Assembly: GCF_009795845.1 (NCBI RefSeq)
Contig: NZ_WTEX01000004.1
Location: forward strand, 80,884-144,883
From: Gilliamella sp. Lep-s35
GTDB taxonomy: Bacteria; Pseudomonadota; Gammaproteobacteria; Enterobacterales; Orbaceae
Length of the DNA: 64,000 nucleotides
Direction of reading: 5' to 3'
Part shown: one piece after another, positions 58,100 through 64,000 of the stretch
How positions within the stretch are numbered: the first letter of the stretch is position 1
Layout of the letters: every line of letters starts with the position of its first letter
Notes under the pieces: generated by a model
What the model saw: only the letters and a program-made list of their open reading frames with translations
Database searches by the model: none
What the model was told of the DNA's origin: nothing
Position numbers and translations under genes: made by a program

Positions 58100-58870
58100 T
58101 TATTTATTCTTTAAAATTTTATCCATTAATCTATCAGGAAGCAAACGTTTAGCAATGGCAGCAATTTTAGTTATTTTTGTTACCCTGTAACGTATTTTAG
58201 GGGTTTTATGTTCCAGCGCATGAAATAAGTAAGGCAACACGGCTTCTGGCGGTAATGTAAATCGTTTGGCAATAGGTGGATTTTTTACAATATTTTCTTT
58301 TTCTGTTTGATTAACATTATTTGAAAAATATGTTTTTAATGGCCCTGGTTCAATTAGACTAACTTTAATATTGGTATTAGCTAATTCTAATCTTAGTACA
58401 TCAGACCACGCTTCTAATGCATATTTACTTGCAGAATAAGCACCACGACCAGGGGTAGCAATAATGCCAACAATTGAGCTTGTTTGAATAATTCGCCCTT
58501 CATTTTGTTCAAGCATTGCAGGAAGTAATAATTGAGTTAATTGATGTATACCAAAAAAATTAGTTGAAAATTGTGCTTCTAACTGCTCACGACTAATTGT
58601 ATTTAATCGCCCATACACACCAAAACCTGCATTATTAAATAACGCATCTAATTTACCATTCGTTAAGGTTAAAACTTCTTGAGCAGCTTGGTTAACTGAA
58701 TCAGGATTATCTAAATCAAGCAGAACTGTTTCAAACCCTTGCTCAATAAGTTTTTTTTGATCAGATTGTTTGCGACATGACGCAATAACACGATACCCTC
58801 GTTTTTTTAAGGCAATTGCCGACACCAAACCTATTCCACTTGAACAGCCTGTAATAAAAATAGTTCGCAA
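58100..58870 (-). CDS. ybbO: YbbO-like short-chain dehydrogenase/reductase
   Basis: 256-residue classical SDR. NADP-binding TGCSSGIG at about 8-15, Arg-containing SCRKQ that favours NADPH, NNAGFGVYG, and the catalytic Ser-Tyr-Lys as TSSIVG and YSASK. Enteric YbbO, also adjacent to ybbN, reduces aldehydes and long-chain substrates; a similar role is inferred. The C-terminus is rich in basic residues (RYRVTKITKIAAIAKRLLP), possibly membrane-associated. First gene of the ybbO-cnoX-small protein unit, divergent from mtnN. Confidence 0.87.
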   Translation of the reverse strand: MRTIFITGCSSGIGLVSAIALKKRGYRVIASCRKQSDQKKLIEQGFETVLLDLDNPDSVNQAAQEVLTLTNGKLDALFNNAGFGVYGRLNTISREQLEAQFSTNFFGIHQLTQLLLPAMLEQNEGRIIQTSSIVGIIATPGRGAYSASKYALEAWSDVLRLELANTNIKVSLIEPGPLKTYFSNNVNQTEKENIVKNPPIAKRFTLPPEAVLPYLFHALEHKTPKIRYRVTKITKIAAIAKRLLPDRLMDKILKNK

Positions 58871-58967
58871 TTTTATAGCTCCGTTAATTCATATATTGTC
58901 AAGTTTATCCTCAACAATTATGATAGCACATCTAAATTCGAGTTATGCAAATAAGCAAGAGGATCCT

Positions 58968-59660
58968 ATGAAAATCGCCATTATTGCAGCAATGGAAGAA
59001 GAAGTAGCCATATTAAAGAGTAAAATTACTCATTATCAAGTTGAACGTCATTTAGATTATGATTTTCATCTTGGAAAAATTTCAGGATGTGACATAGTTT
59101 TGCTTCAATCAGGTATTGGTAAAGTTGCTGCTGCATCGGGCACCACTGTACTATTAAATAACTATCAAGTTGACGCTGTTATCAATACGGGATCCGCTGG
59201 TGGGTTATCGGCCACTCTTAATATTGGTGATATTATTGTTTCAAAAGATGTTTTTTATCATGATGTTGATTTAACGGCTTTTGGTTACAAACCTGGCCAA
59301 ATGGCTGGTTGTCCTGTTACATTTAAGGCAGATCAAAAATATCAATCACTCGCTCAACGTTGTATAAAAAAGCATGGCGTTAATGCGATTGAAGGATCAA
59401 TTGGTAGTGGAGATGCATTTATCAATGGAAAAACCACATTGGAAAAAATAAAACAAACCTTTCCTGATGCAATCGCTGTTGAAATGGAAGCAGCAGCTAT
59501 TGGTCATGTTTGTTGGCTATTTAAAGTCCCTTTTGTTGTCGTTCGAGCTATTTCAGATAATGGTGATAATGAGTCCGCTGTTGATTTCCAATCATTTTTA
59601 AAATTAGCAGCCACACAATCATCACTTATTGTAGAATCAATGCTAAGTGAACTTGCATAA
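58968..59660 (+). CDS. mtnN: 5'-methylthioadenosine/S-adenosylhomocysteine nucleosidase
   Basis: Cleaves adenine from methylthioadenosine and S-adenosylhomocysteine, and in quorum-sensing bacteria supplies the AI-2 path. From ATG 58968, behind AAGAGGA, 230 residues: MKIAIIAAMEEEVAILKSKI (catalytic Glu12), LLQSGIGKVAAASGTT, NTGSAGGLS, VEMEAAAIGHVCW (substrate Met/Glu) and RAISDNGDN (catalytic Asp). The longer open frame upstream reads across the ybbO start and is not used. Confidence 0.95.
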   Translation: MKIAIIAAMEEEVAILKSKITHYQVERHLDYDFHLGKISGCDIVLLQSGIGKVAAASGTTVLLNNYQVDAVINTGSAGGLSATLNIGDIIVSKDVFYHDVDLTAFGYKPGQMAGCPVTFKADQKYQSLAQRCIKKHGVNAIEGSIGSGDAFINGKTTLEKIKQTFPDAIAVEMEAAAIGHVCWLFKVPFVVVRAISDNGDNESAVDFQSFLKLAATQSSLIVESMLSELA

Positions 59661-59734
59661 ACTACATTCTAAAATTACGTATATCCCCAAAAGCCAATCG
59701 TGTTTAAGATTGGTTTTTGCACTCAATAAAAATA

Positions 59735-60832
59735 CTAGGCATCATCAATATCAAAACAATATTTTTCAAATAAATCTTTTCGCCAGCCTATTAATATCTC
59801 AGGCTTATCCCCACTTTTGCTAGCTCGCCATTTTACATATTGATTAATTAATCGACGAGAAAGTAACAAATCAGGATTAAGTCTAGTCTGCTTAGCTAGT
59901 TCTTTAGCAGCCTGCTTTAATTTATCGGTAATATACTTATAATTAGGATAACTACTCACCTTAAGAATAGGCGGAATGTCGGGTATTGGTTCAGATAAAA
60001 TAGTTAAAATTGTTTGTCCATACAAACGAATTTCCTTTCCTTTCATACCAAGCTTATCTAGTTCAGCCAATGATGTTGGTAAGTAACGTGCAATTTTGAA
60101 CAATACTTCCTCATGTATAACAAAGTTTAAAGCAATATCTTGTTCTTTAGCCAACTTGTATCGCCAATTAGCTAATTTATATAATTGTCCTAAACTTTTA
60201 CCTTTTAGTTGCCAATTGTTTTTAATATTTAGATAAGCCTCTTTGGGATCCATAACTTCACATTTACGCATAACTGCCATTTGGCACTCTTGATAAGCTG
60301 CTTGTAAATAATTGTTTGCGCTTAATTGTGATTTTAAAATGTTTATTAAGGGAAAAAGATATAACACATCATTTATGGCATACTGGCATTGTCTTTCAGT
60401 TAATGGGCGTTTTAACCAATCTGTTCGAGTTTCGCTCTTATCAAGCTCTACCCCTAAATATTTTTTTACTAAATTAGCATAACCGCAACTAAGTGGATTA
60501 TCTAAAAATGAAGCCAATATTTGACTATCGATAATAGATGTAGGTACTATTCCGAAGTAACGAAGAAAAACTTCGAGATCTTCACTGCACGAGTGGAAAT
60601 ATTTTTCAATTTTAGGATTATTTAAGATAATTAAAAAATCCTTCCAATCATTGATTGCTATGGGGTCAATTAATGCTGCATGTTTGCCATTAAATATTTG
60701 TAACAGTCCTAAATGAGGATAAAAGGTTCGAGTTCGGACAAATTCAGTATCTAATGCAATCGCCGAGCTATTTTCGATTTTAGAACAATAATCAGCTAAC
60801 TGTTCATCATTAATAATAAGTTGATAAGACAA
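59735..60832 (-). CDS. rnd: ribonuclease D
   Basis: 3'-5' exonuclease that trims tRNA precursors. DEDDy motifs: ALDTEFVRTRTFYPHLG (Exo I), CSEDLEVFLRYFG (Exo II) and CQYAINDVLYLFPL (Exo III), then HRDC domains (WRYKLAKEQDIALNFVIHEE). I choose TTG at 60832 (LSYQLIINDEQLADY), with AGGAA eight bases upstream, because it aligns with the enteric start and clears the preceding gene. An ATG at 60892 would overlap that gene by 32 bp and has no ribosome site. Confidence 0.93.
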   Translation of the reverse strand: MSYQLIINDEQLADYCSKIENSSAIALDTEFVRTRTFYPHLGLLQIFNGKHAALIDPIAINDWKDFLIILNNPKIEKYFHSCSEDLEVFLRYFGIVPTSIIDSQILASFLDNPLSCGYANLVKKYLGVELDKSETRTDWLKRPLTERQCQYAINDVLYLFPLINILKSQLSANNYLQAAYQECQMAVMRKCEVMDPKEAYLNIKNNWQLKGKSLGQLYKLANWRYKLAKEQDIALNFVIHEEVLFKIARYLPTSLAELDKLGMKGKEIRLYGQTILTILSEPIPDIPPILKVSSYPNYKYITDKLKQAAKELAKQTRLNPDLLLSRRLINQYVKWRASKSGDKPEILIGWRKDLFEKYCFDIDDA

Positions 60833-60860
60833 AGTTAAATTCCTATTCAGATAAGTCGAT

Positions 60861-62808
<1,948 letters not shown>

Positions 62809-62844
62809 CAGTTTGATATAAGCGTAATTGACAAGGAACATACA

Positions 62845-63813
62845 ATGATTGATTTTGGTGATTTTTACCAGATTATTGCAAAAAATAAACTTAGTAGCTG
62901 GCTTGAAGTATTGCCAGCACAACTCGCAAACTGGCAAAAACAGAATATTGATAACCGCTTTAATCAATGGCTCAATAGCATTAAGCATTTACCATCTATT
63001 ACGCCTTATCAAATTGATTTATTGCATAGCGTAACAGTAAAAGCGCAAGAACCACTTTCTGCCGGCGAACAACAAAGAATTACCCAATTACTAAAAAATA
63101 TGATGCCTTGGCGTAAAGGCCCGTTTCACTTGTATGGTATTGATATTGATACTGAATGGCGCTCAGATTGGAAATGGGAACGGTTAATTAACCATATAGA
63201 TAATTTAGAAGAAAAAACCGTTTTGGATGTTGGTTGTAACAGCGGTTACCATTTATGGCGTATGATCGGCGCAGGAGCAAAACTCGCTGTTGGCATCGAC
63301 CCTATGGCGCTTTATTTATGCCAATTTGAAGCAATTCGCAAACTACTAGGTAATGATCAGCGAGCGCATTTATTACCTCTCGGAATTGAACAACTACCAA
63401 AACTCAATGCCTTTGATACTGTATTTTCAATGGGGGTATTATACCATCGAAGATCGCCACTTGATCACCTTTACCAATTAAAAGATCAGCTTGTTGACGG
63501 TGGACAATTAATTCTTGAAACTTTAGTCATTGATGGTGAATTACATCAAGCATTAATGCCTGGGGAACGTTATGCACAAATGCGTAATGTTTACTTTATT
63601 CCATCGGTTCCAACAATGATTAACTGGTTATGCAAATGTGGATTTTCGGACGTAAAAATGGTCGATATATCACCAACAAATTTAGAGGAACAAAGGAAAA
63701 CTGAATGGATGACTTCTGATTCACTAGCTGATTTTTTAGATCCAAATGATTTAAGCAAAACAATTGAAGGTTACCCTGCCCCAGTGCGAGCAGTTTTTAT
63801 TGCTAAAAAATAA
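62845..63813 (+). CDS. cmoB: tRNA U34 carboxymethyltransferase
   Basis: CmoB transfers the carboxymethyl group of carboxy-SAM to ho5U34 in tRNA. 322 residues (E. coli 323): [32 protein letters not shown]-binding [43 protein letters not shown] and [16 protein letters not shown], all diagnostic. Forms an operon with cmoA. Confidence 0.96.
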   Translation: MIDFGDFYQIIAKNKLSSWLEVLPAQLANWQKQNIDNRFNQWLNSIKHLPSITPYQIDLLHSVTVKAQEPLSAGEQQRITQLLKNMMPWRKGPFHLYGIDIDTEWRSDWKWERLINHIDNLEEKTVLDVGCNSGYHLWRMIGAGAKLAVGIDPMALYLCQFEAIRKLLGNDQRAHLLPLGIEQLPKLNAFDTVFSMGVLYHRRSPLDHLYQLKDQLVDGGQLILETLVIDGELHQALMPGERYAQMRNVYFIPSVPTMINWLCKCGFSDVKMVDISPTNLEEQRKTEWMTSDSLADFLDPNDLSKTIEGYPAPVRAVFIAKK

Positions 63814-63907
63814 ACTGAATTGATAATTATAAATACTATAATTTTAAATAGTTATCCGATATTTATCATCTATGGTTCAACACATGATGATAAAATACAG
63901 AAATTTT

Positions 63908-64000
63908 GTAACCATCCCCCCAAAATAGCACAACAAAAAAGTAGAAAATTCTCTATGATAAAAGTAAAGGGGATTTAATTATGAAAAAAATAACTGAACA
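63908..64000 (+). mobile_element. start of an insertion sequence running off the window
   Basis: 63908-64000 is nearly identical to the minus strand of 43132-43223, beginning GTAACCA with CCCCCCAAAATAGCAC and including AAAGTAAAGGGGATTTAATT before an ATG. Two copies at unrelated places, one truncating a fic gene, identify it as the end of an insertion sequence. The rest lies beyond base 64000. Confidence 0.7.
63981..64000 (+). CDS. start of a transposase-like frame (cut by window end)
   Basis: ATG at 63981 behind AAAGGGGA opens MKKITE, matching MKKMTEH of the copy at 43151 (minus). Too short to name the family. Confidence 0.4.

Overview
The window is AT-rich gammaproteobacterial chromosome. 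Gene content and order resemble enteric bacteria: thrS-infC-rpmI-rplT-pheM-pheST-ihfA, dnaQ beside tRNA-Asp, ppk-ppx, cmoAB, ybbON. Very AT-rich codon use, subtype I-F-like CRISPR repeats and short intergenic regions suggest an insect-gut relative of the Orbaceae (Gilliamella-like). That placement is inference from protein resemblance, not a search result.

Layout. 1-1968: end of hemA, two small cysteine-cluster proteins and tRNA-Leu(CAA). 1969-4760: decayed island behind the tRNA. It holds a tiny hydrophobic peptide gene with facing promoters (a probable Ibs/Sib-like type I toxin-antitoxin), a short DNA-binding protein, a HigBA-type toxin-antitoxin pair, and relics of an IS481-type transposase and a phage integrase. 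4767-11532: dusA, rep, ubiT with a Na+/H+ antiporter, recO, yaiI. 12057-19396: translation operon with a tRNA-Thr-like operator candidate at thrS, an ATT start on infC and a Phe-rich attenuator before pheS, then 4.5S RNA. 19589-34590: htpX, rlhA, a 238-bp element bounded by 43-bp perfect inverted repeats in front of fnr, ydgH, hrpA, hslJ, pykF (terminator in its leader), ppk-ppx. 34677-41744: a soluble fumarate-reductase-type flavoprotein with its flavin transferase ApbE and a dicarboxylate-type transporter, then a dihydroorotate-dehydrogenase-family gene behind a pyrBI-like leader.

41924-48514 is a second accessory island ending next to the 3' end of tRNA-Asp. It has a degenerate IS3-type element, a fragment of another IS whose start recurs at the very end of the window, a Fic/Doc toxin truncated by that IS with a 59-residue partner upstream, a DUF3800 gene, three unrecognised secreted or lipoprotein genes, five subtype I-F-like CRISPR repeats without cas genes, and the C-terminal part of a tyrosine integrase. 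48564-63813 returns to housekeeping genes: tRNA-Asp, dnaQ/rnhA, gloB, mltD, yafD, gshA, rlmC, map, cnoX, ybbO, mtnN, rnd, a membrane metallophosphoesterase, cmoA, cmoB.

Connections. The flavoprotein, ApbE and transporter form a plausible unit for disposing of NADH by fumarate reduction; FNR and UbiT (oxygen-independent ubiquinone synthesis) fit the same low-oxygen life. Three leaders (pheS, pykF, pyrD family) each combine a short reading frame with an intrinsic terminator ahead of the structural gene. The two islands lie beside tRNA-Leu and tRNA-Asp and share IS481-like end motifs.
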